64,000 nt of DNA from Monomorium pharaonis (taxonomy: Eukaryota; Arthropoda; Insecta; Hymenoptera; Formicidae). The notes under the pieces are model-generated. The model was not told the DNA's origin and did not search any database. It saw only the letters and a list, made by a program, of their open reading frames with translations. Every line of letters starts with the position of its first letter. Position 1 is the first letter of the stretch. Positions 43,170 through 53,509 of the stretch are shown here, in pieces. Position numbers and translations under genes: made by a program. The DNA lies in NCBI RefSeq assembly GCF_013373865.1, contig NC_050467.1:34395132-34459131 (forward strand). The letters run 5' to 3'.

Positions 43170-44375
43170 ATGTCTAAGATCTTGAACATTGGAGGCGAGC
43201 CGATCTTTGACGACAGCATCGTCAAGATCGAGACTCATACGTACAATCCGTACGCCAACATCACTTTTGGATACAGCGATGAAATAAGGATACCCATACA
43301 ACAGCAGGATTTATACACGTTACCATGTGAAAGTTTTCTCTATGTCGAAGGAAGATTGGTGGTGAAGAAGAAAGACGATACGGATAAAGATGAGATAAAT
43401 CTCGGAAATAATTGCGTGGCGTTCATGTTTGATGAAATTCGATATGAACTCAACGGTGTGGAAATTGATCGCAACAGAAACGTTGGAATAACCAGCACTC
43501 TCAAGAACTATGTATCGTTGTCATATGACAAAGCAGTAATTATGCAGAATGCAGGATGGGAATTTTCGTATAACCTACCGGAAGGATACATCAACTTTTG
43601 CGTACCGCTTAGTGTATTATTAGGCTTTTGCGAAGATTACAAACGCGTGATTGTTAACGCTCGTCATGAATTGATTTTGATACGAGCGCGCAACGATAAC
43701 AATTCTATCGTTGGAAATTCTACGGCTCAACCGGAAATTGAATTATTTAAAGTGCAGTGGCGAATGCCGCATGTTACGTTAAACGAAGTCAACAAATTAT
43801 CTTTGCTGCGAGCTTTGGAGAGTGGACAATGTCTAAATATGAGTTTTCGCTCCTGGGATCTGTACGAGTATCCTTTGCTGCAGAGTACGACGAAACATTC
43901 ATGGGCTGTTAAAACTGCAATTCAACTCGAAAAACCGCGCTTCGTTATCTTCGCACTGCAGACAGGTCGAAAAAATATCATGTCTCAAGATGTTACGATC
44001 TTTGACGACTGTAATTTAACCAATGTAAAACTTTATCTAAACTCTGAATTTTATCCGTATGACGATATGAATTTAGACTTTCGTAAATCTAGATATGCCA
44101 TTCTATATGACATATATCGACGTTTTGGTAAATCTTATTATGGATATGAGTGTGAAACACTGCTCAATGTAATCACATTCCTGGAAAAAGGACCTTTTGC
44201 GGTCATTGACTGTTCGCGACAAAACGAATCCGTCAAGAGTGCTACCGTAGATGTGCGCATAGAATTTGATTGCAAGGAAAATGTTCCTGCGAATACTACC
44301 GCTTATTGTCTCATTTTACATGATCGTGTAATTGAATATTGTCCGTTGTCCAACGTAGTGCGCAAAATCATGTAA
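43170..44375 (+). CDS. MCP: Major capsid protein, double jelly-roll
   Basis: 401 residues, beta-rich throughout. Begins M-S-K-I-L-N-I-G-G-E; includes LPCESFLYVEGRL, FMFDEIRYELNGVEID and a late FGKSYYGYECETLLNV block, in keeping with Polinton hexon-type capsid proteins. Trimers would form the capsid lattice. The frame is intact. Its 3' quarter is preserved with >95% nucleotide identity in the small Polinton (57076-57370), which shows the two elements are close relatives. Confidence 0.85.
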   Translation: MSKILNIGGEPIFDDSIVKIETHTYNPYANITFGYSDEIRIPIQQQDLYTLPCESFLYVEGRLVVKKKDDTDKDEINLGNNCVAFMFDEIRYELNGVEIDRNRNVGITSTLKNYVSLSYDKAVIMQNAGWEFSYNLPEGYINFCVPLSVLLGFCEDYKRVIVNARHELILIRARNDNNSIVGNSTAQPEIELFKVQWRMPHVTLNEVNKLSLLRALESGQCLNMSFRSWDLYEYPLLQSTTKHSWAVKTAIQLEKPRFVIFALQTGRKNIMSQDVTIFDDCNLTNVKLYLNSEFYPYDDMNLDFRKSRYAILYDIYRRFGKSYYGYECETLLNVITFLEKGPFAVIDCSRQNESVKSATVDVRIEFDCKENVPANTTAYCLILHDRVIEYCPLSNVVRKIM

Positions 44376-44439
44376 CATCAAACTGATAAAAACTGATATA
44401 TTTGGTATTAAAAATTACAGTCTTGAAGAGTTACTCATA

Positions 44440-44958
44440 ATGATCGTACCGACATTTGTGGATCTGCAAGGATTCATTGTCGATAAAAAATTTATCGTAA
44501 AGGAAGTAGCGGTACTGAAAAAAGGAACTGTTCTCGCACATTATATTTTTGCTAGCCCCATGCCATGGCGTGTTCTTACAAAATCCGACAAGTCTTGTGC
44601 TTCTTGGTTGATTGCATATCATCATGGATTGCAATGGAAAGACGGGATGATACCGTACAGCATGGCGAAACGTCTGATTACATCTGCTGTGTGTAATACG
44701 GATGACAGCAATACTATCATATACGTTAAAGGACTTCAGAAACGAGAATGGTTGACGGACATGCTCGATACCGATGATGGGATATATATCAAGACTTTGG
44801 ATGCAGATTATGAAGACATTAAATCTTTAAATAATCTAGATGTTAGTAATACTATACGATGTGAAAAACATATTAAGAATTGTGCATTACAAAATGTATT
44901 TAAAATATATAACTGGTGGTCACAATATCAAAATAATTGTGGAATTTTTTCAAAATAA
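44440..44958 (+). CDS. Conserved Polinton protein, 172 aa
   Basis: Starts M-I-V-P-T-F-V-D-L-Q-G-F. A motif HGLQWKDGMIPYS lies mid-protein and there is an acidic loop (DTDDGIYIKTLDADYED). The end has a Cys pair (CEKHIKNCALQNVFKIYNWW). No family recognised. A homologue with one nonsense change sits at 56486-57013 in the small Polinton, again right after MCP, so gene order is conserved. In the ant lineages I recall, this is a frequent uncharacterised Polinton protein. Confidence 0.7.
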   Translation: MIVPTFVDLQGFIVDKKFIVKEVAVLKKGTVLAHYIFASPMPWRVLTKSDKSCASWLIAYHHGLQWKDGMIPYSMAKRLITSAVCNTDDSNTIIYVKGLQKREWLTDMLDTDDGIYIKTLDADYEDIKSLNNLDVSNTIRCEKHIKNCALQNVFKIYNWWSQYQNNCGIFSK

Positions 44959-45129
44959 AGAAAAATAAAATGCAATAAAATGTTTTCTATCCTTTTCCCA
45001 TATAAGATATAAGATATATAGATGTATGAAATGGATATAAGATATATAGATGTATGAAATGGAATATGATATGTTTAATATGCTCTTTGACTAAGACGTT
45101 GACCGAGATAATATAAGACGATCTCGTTG

Positions 45130-45640
45130 ATAAACCACGTACGATAGAAAAAATTATATGAAGTCACGTACAATAGAAAAAATTATATGAAGTCACGTAC
45201 GATAGAAAAAATTATACTTTAACACAACTTTTTTCAATTTATTTCACAAGTGATAGTTCAATATCGGTTCGATGGCTATATGATATAGTTTGATAGTAGT
45301 TCAATGGTGGTTCAATAGCTGTATGATGCAGTTTGATAGCTGTACGATGCAGTTCAATATCGGTTCGATAGCTGTATAATACAGTTTGATAACTGTACGA
45401 TGCAGTTCAATATCGGTTCGATAGCTGTATGATACAGTTTGATAGTAGTTCAGTGGTGGTTCAATAGCTGTATGATGCAGTTTGATAGCTGTACGATGCA
45501 GTTCAATATCGGTTTGATAGCTGTATGATACAGTTTGATAGTAGTTCAATGGTGGTTCAATAGCAGTTCAATAGATGTGTGATGCTGTTTGATAGCGGTT
45601 CGATAGCTGTACAATGCAGTTTGATAATGTATTATATAGA
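45130..45640. repeat. Minisatellite and 30-bp tandem repeats, right arm
   Basis: 45140-45215 holds three copies of an AAATTATATGAAGTCACGTA unit. 45250-45640 holds about 18 units of roughly 20 bp built on GATAGCTGTATGATGCAGTT and GTTCAATATCGGTTC. It lies between the 172-aa gene and the spliced gene, as in the small Polinton. Confidence 0.9.
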
Positions 45641-45911
45641 TGTATGATATAAATGTAAGTTTGGAATGTTTAATGTGGTTTTTATTTCGAACGAGATGTT
45701 AACTGAGACGTTAACCGAGACAGCATTATAAAGCTTTGAAATGAGAATGCGTGCAGATAAAAAAATTCCACAAAGCTGACACGACTTTTTTCAAATTCAT
45801 CTCTCAAGTGAGAGTAACGCACATCTTTAGTCTACTGCTTCTCGACGGTGCAGTCAGTTCGTGGTATATTAAGAGTGAGCTTGTGAAGAAACTTTTTATC
45901 GCAAATACTAC

Positions 45912-46449
45912 ATGACCATGCAGAACATTCAAATCATGTATCCCGTCACCGGTGTAAGTGATAGTGCAAGTTTATGTACATGTGAAGTGTAAAAAATTAA
46001 ATAATAATTATATTCTGTTTTTTAGTACGTGTGTGTTGATGGGACGCCGATCCAGCGTGTTATAATTAACAATGAGCTGCGCGTGAGGGTACCACTTCCT
46101 GGCCCTCCAATAAACATCCCTTTAGGAGGGCTATTGTCGGTGCGCTAGTCAACAAGTAATCAAGTAAGTTTTTAGATATTTATATTTTAAAAAGTTGTTA
46201 AATTATAAAATTAAAAAAATGTTAATTTTTTTCTAGCCATGGTTGTACCAAGAAGATATCCAAATTAGGGGATTTATTAATATAAATGAAATATTCTGGA
46301 CACGATGGGGGAGAAATATGCTAAGAGCGCAGAACGACGACGTTTTGGAACGATCATACGGTCAATTTGGTGAAGCCGACGTATGGGACTTGCGTCGTCT
46401 TTTTGGCATGCCTCCTCTAATAGATAATAATATCGAAATTTGGGTGTAA
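45912..46449 (+). pseudogene. Three-exon Polinton gene, frame broken in exon 2
   Basis: Exon 1 45912-45953 (M-T-M-Q-N-I, donor GTAAGT), exon 2 from 46026 (YVCVDGTPIQ), exon 3 46237-46449 (YQEDIQIRGFININ, ending VWDLRRLFGMPP..). Exon 2 meets TAG at 46146 before the GTAAGT donor at 46164. The intact copy at 54497-55224 has VGQQ at this point, so a one-base indel is likely here; the weak alternative donor GTGCGC at 46138 would avoid it. Exon 3 is clean. The same break occurs in the left arm. Confidence 0.6.
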
Positions 46450-46569
46450 ATATATAAATATATAAATATATATAAATAAATGATAAGAATGAATATAAAT
46501 ACATAAATATATAAATAAATGATAATAATAAATATAAATATATAAATATATAAAGTTATATAATATATA

Positions 46570-46870
46570 ATATGCGTTCTCTTTCTCACTCCCTTCCCTC
46601 GCTTTCAGTTGCACTCATCTCACCCATTAAATACAATATTCTCACTCTCTTACACCCATCGCACGCTCTCGCTCACACATACCGCATGCTACACATCGCA
46701 TACTATTCATCACGTTCTCTCCTTCCCACCCGTTATATCCATATTTCCGCATGCTCTCTCACTCACACTCATCACATGTTCTCACTCATACACATCGCAT
46801 ACTATCCATCATATACTATCCATCACGTTCTCTCGCTCCCACCCATCACGTAGTACATTCTCGTTCGCTT
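46570..46870. repeat. Subterminal CTCTCTCACACCCATCGCAT repeats
   Basis: Degenerate pyrimidine-rich units (CATCGCATACTATCCATCACG, CTCGCTCACAC) inside the right terminal repeat. The left palindrome arm ends within them, at the mirror of 46655. Confidence 0.7.
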
Positions 46871-46989
46871 GGCAGCGGGCGGCGGCGGCGATATGAAAGA
46901 ACGCAACGAATGAAAGAGAAAGAGCGAGAGAATGATAAAACTGTATGGCTGGAAATATCGCGTACGGATGAGAGAGAGAGAGAGATAGA

Positions 46990-47368
46990 TTCGGAATAGA
47001 GGGAGAGAGTGAACACCGCAGCGATGGCTGCTATAACAGCGGCGGCAGCGGCGGCGGCGGTCGCGGATCCCGATTCCCCCTCTCCCGCTCCCGGGTCGCG
47101 GACCCGAAAATACCGCGTCAGCAATTTCCGAACCGCGAGATCCCCCTCCCCGCGTGACGTCATACCCCTGCGCCTACCGGTACCTCCCCCGCACACCCCT
47201 CTCCCGCTCCCGGGTCGCGGACCCGAAAATACTGCGTCAGCAATTTCCGAACCGCGAGATCCCCCTCCCCGCGTGACGTCATACCCCCGCGCCTACCGGT
47301 ACCCCCCCCCCGCACACCCGCACCCCCCTCGGAGCACCTGGGTTAGAACTGTCTTATTATTAACTACT
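46990..47368 (-). repeat. Right terminal inverted repeat of the palindromic Polinton
   Basis: Ends ..GGTTAGAACTGTCTTATTATTAACTACT at 47368, the complement of the AGTAGTTA start. Contains a 119-bp tandem duplication (47081-47199 and 47200-47318), each unit with TGACGTCA and GGGTCGCGGACCC. The following hexamer AAGTTA (47369-47374) is the expected target duplication, but no matching left flank exists in the window. Confidence 0.8.
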
Positions 47369-47436
47369 AAGTTAGATTAAAACAATTATAAAATTATCAA
47401 GTAAAACAATCAAATAAAACAATTATATAGATAATA

Positions 47437-47845
47437 TAAATTTATGCAGATAAGGTGCGATGGGTGAGAACGCATGTATGTGACCGTGTATGAAAGAGCG
47501 CAATGAACGAGAGAAATAGCCGGAATGATAAGACTGCATGATTAAAGATATCGCGTATAGACGAGAGAGAGATTCGCAATAGAGAGAGAGCGCAAGCATC
47601 GCGACGATGACTGCGATGATCACACTGGGCGCGATCCGACAGCGGCGGGCGATGGTGGCGGCGGCGGCGGACCCCGATTTCCCTTCCCGGGGACGGTCAC
47701 GGATCCGAAAATCTTACGTTGGCAATTCTCGCACCGCGAGACCCTTCGATCCGCGTGACGTCATGCCCCGCGCGCTTACAAGTTCCCCCCGCACACCCGC
47801 TCCTCCCTCGGAGCTCCTGAGTTAGAACCGGTGTAGTATTAACTT
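47437..47845 (-). repeat. Second Polinton right-end fragment
   Basis: Homologous to 57990-58444: GAGAACGCATGTATGTGACCGTGTATGAAAG, then GCC repeats, TGACGTCATGCCCCGCGCG and GAGCTCCTGAGTTAGAACCGG. The terminus ..TATTAACTTT is degenerate. The palindromic Polinton probably inserted beside or into this older copy. Confidence 0.7.
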
Positions 47846-49638
47846 TTTAAACGAATTAACGAAATGACAGATCTATCTCTACTGTCTTTAACACAATATA
47901 TTTAACTGCAATGAAGTTAATAATCTTAATAAAATGTAAGCAAACTCTATAATAATAGAATTGGATAAATAAATGCACTTGATGCAAGTGATACTTAAGA
48001 GGGGAAAAACTTATGTAAACAGCCTGTTTTTCAAGAATTTTTTTTGAAAAATGTAACGTGTAGATCGATTTGAAATTTAAGGTACAATTTATAGACATTA
48101 CAATATAAAAATATATTTTTTTCAAATTTTAATTTTTTATAATAACAGTGCAAGGGCGGTTTGAAAATGGCGTCTGGAAAATACAGGTCACAAAAATGGT
48201 CTGAAATAAAAAAACCAAAATAGGTTTTTTAATTTATGCAAAAACGCAAAACATTTTTATTTTATTAAAATTTGCAAGTTTGCAGAAATCGCGAAGTTTT
48301 GAAAAGTTTTCTTTTTTTAAACAATTGTTAATAACACGTTTTAAATAAAAAAATAAAAAATCGGAGCATGACATGCTGTGGCCCAACTGTCTATAAAATA
48401 TTTATACCAAATTTCACAAAGATCAAAAAATTAGTTTTTGAGTTACGTTGCACGGCGTGTGAAATTTTGCGTTTCGAGAAAAACGCGTTTAAAGTTTGAG
48501 TAACAAAATCGTAATTTATTTTAATTTACCGCAGTATTTTGCTAATCTGCGATGTCAGGGCCATAGAGCAGATCTTCCTGTTCCTTGAACATTACTCTAA
48601 CACAGCCAGGTTAACATTTATTACAGAGGGATCGAAAGACTGAGTTCCCGACTCGTCTACCTGAGTGCTCCGCCCAATTCAACCGTTCACTTTTCAACGA
48701 AAATAACATAGAAGGAAGTCTCAAATCGGTTTCTACTTTTTTTTTCATATTCTACAGAAAATTTTCTACAAATTTAAGCAATAGAAAAAATTTCGATTTA
48801 CATGAGTTTCCCCCCTTAATACGAATAATTGAATAAATGAATAAATGTAATAAACGCAATTTAATAAGAACTCTAACTTTATCGGTGGATTTAAAGGTTA
48901 TTGATATAATATAATATGGGCTATTTATTAATACATGTGTCCAGTGGTATCCTCTACAAATGAATGAATATAATAAATGCTCCTGTCGTTAATCTCTGTT
49001 TCTAACATACGCTTTTCTATATCGCACACTATCAAATTAACATGAATAATAAAGAGAATATATCATTTTAATAACGCTCGCTTAAATCTAACCTATGTCT
49101 AAGTTTAACGCAATTCCTGTCGTCTAACTGTACTCGAATATATGCAACGCATAAAAGTAAACGATAATAAATTAAATAAAAAAAAACTCTCATGCGTGTC
49201 GCGTAACGATTCGCTATCGACTATCGGTGCCATATTATTTATTTTAGCACGTCTCGCAAGTAATCAGTAAGAAAATAAAATATTAAAAATAAAGATAAAT
49301 ACGTTATTAAGAACGCAATCGTAAATACTACGCATCGCAACACTGACACTCCGCAATCAGGCATTTTATCGGCCTATTTCCTCTATCTCTCACGCTCGCG
49401 GTCGCGGTATCAGTCTTTGCGCTCGACGTATAACGTCTCGGTGTAAAAGGTCCTCTATCTAGCTGCATTCCTCGTCCGGGTGACAACTCTGCCTCTGGTG
49501 CGTTCGTCGGTAACCCTCCTGGTAGAACTCCTTGGTCCTGATAGTAACTCGCTTCCTTTCGGGGTCATCGGCAAATAACGGAACGCCACTGACGATGTCG
49601 GGGATGTCGGCAATTTCGTCGTCAACGACGGCATCGGC
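47846..49638. other. AT-rich repeats, no gene recognised
   Basis: 48150-48830 resembles an old dispersed repeat (AAATTTTGCGTTTCGAGAAA, AACGCGTTTAAAGTTTGAG). 49340-49630 is GC-rich and open on the minus strand but carries no motif I recognise; it may be the tail of a Ty3-like gene. Confidence 0.35.
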
Positions 49639-50250
49639 ATGCCGAAATACATACTAACTGATCAAGGCACAAACTTTATGAGGGAGATATTTAAAAATAC
49701 GTGCAAATTACTGAAAATAAATAAAATTCAGACTGCCGCTTACCACCCCGAGAGCAATGGAATTCTCGAAAGATCGCATCGAACTCTAGCTGAATATTTG
49801 CGACATTATATAAACAAAGATCAAACCAACTGGAACGAATGAGACCCGTACGCGATGCACACGCAATACAACGCCTCACACGACGACAGAATACACACCG
49901 TTTGAATTAATATACGGTCGACAGGCAGAACTGCCGACAGCCCTAACGAAACAGCCTAAATCCACCTATAATTACGACGATTATGCGCAAGAATTAAGGG
50001 AGAGGTTAAAGGCCGCAAATCGTGCCGCACGCGAAAATATAAAAAAAGAAAAAGCCAAGGCCAAAAAACAATACGATAGACGCATGAAAAAAGCAAAATT
50101 TAAAATACGCGAGGAAGTATTATTGTACGACGAGACGCTCCAACGCAGAAGATCAAAGAAACTTTACGCGCAATGGACCGGAGCATATATGTAAACCGCC
50201 TAAAACCGTTTGTTGTGAGCGAAACACTCGCAACCAATAAAAGTATATTA
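49639..50250 (+). pseudogene. pol: Errantivirus/Ty3-like integrase, C-terminal part
   Basis: Reads ILTDQGTNFMREIF (second catalytic Asp) and TAAYHPESNGILERSHRTL (catalytic Glu) of the rve core, then an in-frame stop near 49841. In other frames it continues with YTPFELIYGRQAELP, a Lys/Arg-rich stretch and YVNRLKPFV. N-terminal pol is absent. Direction and order fit the env pieces downstream. Confidence 0.75.
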
Positions 50251-50332
50251 TAAAATATAGAATATAGAATATTAAAACTAAAGTAAAAAAAGATATCATA
50301 CAGCTCGCCGAGGAAGGCTCACTATCATAAGG

Positions 50333-50866
50333 TGTCAGGTGACATATGCCTCGTGCGCTGCCGGCCGGTCATCGCACCAGCCACCTTAAGGAATTTAGCG
50401 AAGCCAGCTTAGCAACAATCATGCCACCGGAAATGCATACCTGCATTTTGGCAATTGTTGCTAAGCTCGCAAATATTTCCCGCGCGCCGAATGCGCGCGG
50501 GAATGACCATATATGGTCATGCGGAGGGCCCGATGCCCCCACTATTAATCAAATCCGCGACACTATTTAAGCTGCTGCCGAACAGCAGCCCGCGGGATCA
50601 GTGACAGATAAGATAAATCAAGATACGGCCCGCACGAGTATAAGACAAAAGAATTCGGGACATAGCCGCGGCAAGGCCTCGAGCGAGCAAGACACGACGC
50701 GCTATCTTCGAGTCACGCGCCGTATCTAATCTACTCAGTGTAACACGACGCGGCACCTTCGCCGACCGCAACTATTGTACAACAGCAGAGAAATAAACCC
50801 TTTTTATTAAATTAACTTAAAATCAGTGAGTGAGTGATTTGAGGACTCTGCCAACAAAAGCCGCCT
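50333..50866 (+). mobile_element. Candidate LTR of the hairpin-chain type
   Basis: TGTCAGGTGACA start and CTGCCAACA end are proposed borders. The interior has the same chain-of-hairpins plan as the other LTRs: TTAGCAACAAT..ATTGTTGCTAA, CCGCGCGCcgaatGCGCGCGGG, TGACCATATATGGTCA and GCTGCTGccgaaCAGCAGC. AATAAA is at 50793. No convincing target duplication. Confidence 0.45.
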
Positions 50867-51262
50867 TTTCCGCGAGTTCCTACTCCTTGGGCAGCAACGA
50901 ATTCATACATAAAGATCTTTTGTCGCACCGCAAGGTACGGCAAAAATCATTTGTTGCACCGCAAGGTGTAACGCGCAACACGTTCATTGAAGCGTAACAA
51001 AACACGCGTAATAAAAAGAGGAGAGAAAGTAAAGAAGAGAAAAGAAGAGCAAAAAAAATGGGGACTCACCATGATGAAAAACTGTCAGCCGAAACACAAT
51101 CCAGGTAACCAAGATAATCCTTGCGACAGTTATAAATAAAGTGCACCAACCCACACCAAATTAAAAAAATAATCTCAACATTACGCACTAAACACTTAAA
51201 CTACAAAAAAAAAGAGAAAAAGACACATCAGTACATTATTCCGCCTCCTCCGAACCGGAATC

Positions 51263-51592
51263 TCACTCTAAAAATAAGAAGCGATGCGCCAGGGCAGCCA
51301 TCATGTCCTCGGCGAGACCTTTGAAATCGCCCGAAAAATCAAAAAGGTGTCGTTCCAGACAATCAGTCATCTCTGATTCCGCTCCGGTAGGAATAAAAAT
51401 ATTCGGAGCATTCTCAGATCTTCCGACCACCCACTCGACACTCGCCAAAAAATCTGAACCATCCCAGGGAGCCGGGGTCTCATCCCAAGGAACGGGACCG
51501 TCGTCGCACGTTCAGAGATGTTCATAGCCATTAATTGGTAGAACCTCGGTAGGATCAGAGTATTTCCATTCGCCCAAGGAAATAGAATTCAT
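51263..51592 (-). pseudogene. Small acidic ORF with one internal stop
   Basis: From ATG 51592 (M-N-S-I-S-L-G-E-W) the frame runs 110 codons to 51263 with a single TGA near 51515. It is Asp/Glu/Trp-rich (PWDETPAPWDGS). Unrecognised; may be an accessory ORF of the LTR element. Confidence 0.35.
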
Positions 51593-52052
51593 TTCCTCCA
51601 AATCATCAAAAAGAATAACTGTCTAGATCTCTAGATCACAAAAACCGTCATCGTAACCATCACTCACACCACCATCACTCCACTTTCCTCACTACAACAA
51701 GAATTAAATTCGCGACAAAACATATCGGCGTCAAAAAGTAAGTTCACAAAACACAAACGAATCGACGGAAGGGCGACAAGAAACTAAAAACTCCATCCAA
51801 CAGAAAAAAGAAAGGCAGAAGAAAAACGAAAACGAATAGAAAATGCAACACAAAGCAGCAATAAATTAGCAGCATTAAACGCACGTGCAGCAAAATGCTG
51901 ATACAATTAAATAAGATAACGCATAACAAAAAACGATCTTATAAAAAATTCCCCTTACGCGCAAACAAAAAAAATTTTTTTACAACAATAAAAAACTCAA
52001 AAGTACATATTTAATTAAAATTATTACAAATTTATAATCTGGACAACGCTAA

Positions 52053-52261
52053 GTGCCGCAGAGGAAACGGACACGAAAGCACGAGATAGAAAAATTCACT
52101 CATCATTCGGGGATATACTTTGAAAACATAGGAAGACTACATCAAGTAGAAACTTTTTGGAAAGTGGTAATTAAAATTGACGTCACGCCACTATCAAAAC
52201 GACTCACGGAACTAGAAAAGTACATGAATAAAACGGACAACTTATGTCAAATAATAGCCGT
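52053..52261 (+). pseudogene. env: Errantivirus-like env, upstream piece
   Basis: A short frame with HSGIYFENIG and EKYMNKTDNLC resembles the N-terminal part of insect errantivirus/F-type envelope proteins, which mediate membrane fusion. It is cut at 52261 by a solo LTR. The next env piece resumes at 58811 in a compatible frame. Old and defective. Confidence 0.55.
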
Positions 52262-52492
52262 TGTTGTAAGCGTTTGCTCGTTTCGGGAATTCTTTCCTGT
52301 AAGTAGTTGGGATTCGTCCTGCCCTAGGGGTTAGGACTCGAAAGGTGAAGATTCGGCTCGATATTTGAGAGAAAAAAGACACTTCTTACTTGCTTTTTCG
52401 TTGTCTTTATTTCTTTGCTTGGTGCTTACAGTCAGCTGTGACGGTGTCAAGTATCACTCGCGATAAGGTTTGTAGTACGCGATGTAGTAGGT
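52262..52492 (+). mobile_element. Solo LTR, left part (split by Polinton)
   Basis: TGTTGTAAGCG start, preceded by CCGT (52258-52261). The right part ends GCTTACAACA at 58806, followed by CCGT (58807-58810). About 587 bp after removal of the inserted Polinton and one GTAGGT copy. Confidence 0.8.
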
Positions 52493-52890
52493 AGTAGTTA
52501 AGACTAGGCCGGTTCTAACTCGGGAGCTCCGAGAGGGGAGCGGGTGTGCGGGGGGAACTCGTAGGCGCGCGGGGGCATGACGTCACGCGGATCGGGGATC
52601 TTGCGGCGCGGAATTGCTGACGCGGTATTTTCGGGTTCGCGGCCGCGGTGCGGGAATTGCTAACGCGGGATTTTCGGGTCCGCGACCGGTAGAGGGGGAA
52701 TCGGGGTCCGCGACCGCCGCCGCCGCCCGCCGCCCGCCGCCCGCCGCCCGCCGCCCGCCGCCCGCCGCCCGCCGCCCGCCGCCCGCCGCCCGCCGCCCGC
52801 CGCCGCCGCCCGCCGCCGCCGCCGCCCGCCGCGGTACTCGCGCTCTCTCTCTCACCCGCGATCTCTTTCAGCAGCCATCACCGCGGTGCT
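52493..52890 (+). repeat. Left terminal inverted repeat of small Polinton
   Basis: 398 bp, matching 58120-58444 inverted. Includes TGACGTCA (52577), two ATTTTCGGGT blocks and a (CCCGCCG)n array at about 52719-52832 that is longer than in the right copy. Confidence 0.9.
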
Positions 52891-53170
52891 CTTACCACCG
52901 GGATCATGTTTCACAGGCACGTTCCACAGCTGTGACCGTCACCATGGAACGGTTGAGCGAAAGAGCACATACGAATATGAGAGAAAGAGAGTGAGAACAG
53001 TATGTGTGGGAGTTAGAGCAAGAGCATGCAAAGTGTGAAAGAGAACAATGAGTATAATAAAATAATAAAATAATCACTCACCGCGGAAGCAGCCCCATGT
53101 CTCAGTTTATAAAACTACACTATAAGAATACTAAAACTAAAACTATAACTACACAACTAAAAATTACTTG

Positions 53171-53509
53171 TTACTCCTCCCTCTCCTCGGAGGAGTCACT
53201 ATCCCCCTCAAAATCGGATACCCCCATGTGGTCCATATTGGGGACCACAAGGGGTTGGAAGACCTCGCGGAGATTAAAGTCTAGCTCATCCCCGCTGGAA
53301 TCATCATTGTCACTGCCACTATTACTGTTATCGTCACCGTCACCGTCACTATCATTATCACTATCATTATCATTATTCTGTTCCCGATCAGGGATTTCGC
53401 GTAAGTCTACTAGTTCGTCGACCACTTCCCCCGCATCTTCAGCGGCATCAACAATCGCCAAAATTCCCGGAATGGGTGATGCGGGGGGTGATGGAATATA
53501 CGAATGCAT
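53171..53509 (-). CDS. Acidic subterminal Polinton protein (~112 aa)
   Basis: An upstream in-frame start at 53545 gives a His-rich leader, but homology with 62086-62397 begins at the Met at 53509. Shared core: ASPIPGIL.IVDA.EDAGEVV followed by VDLRE, then a variable Asp/Ser/Asn run (DNDSDNDSDGDGDD), then FNLREV.QP..VP. Two independent copies keep both core blocks, so the frame is likely real. Function unknown; an acidic regulator or DNA mimic is conceivable (inference). It sits just inside the terminal repeat. Confidence 0.55.
   Translation of the reverse strand: MHSYIPSPPASPIPGILAIVDAAEDAGEVVDELVDLREIPDREQNNDNDSDNDSDGDGDDNSNSGSDNDDSSGDELDFNLREVFQPLVVPNMDHMGVSDFEGDSDSSEEREE

Larger units (their letters stand above)
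33080..46655. repeat. Right arm of the giant palindrome (13,576 bp)
   Basis: Reverse complement of 18978-32553. It is the more complete copy: it continues outward into a full terminal repeat (to 47368) and inward into the rest of the 209-aa gene. Confidence 0.95.

Noticed and set aside
16520..47845. One simple Polinton spanning 16526 to 47368 or 47845
   Set aside because: Flanking hexamers do not match (TATACT against AAGTTA or TTTTAA), and a Ty3-like element and the arm boundary intervene.
49455..49652. 65-aa minus ORF before the integrase
   Set aside because: No motif, and two other frames are equally open in this GC-rich stretch.
52583..52994. Pro/Ala/Arg-rich ORFs in the terminal repeats
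   Set aside because: They are read from the GCC array on both strands.
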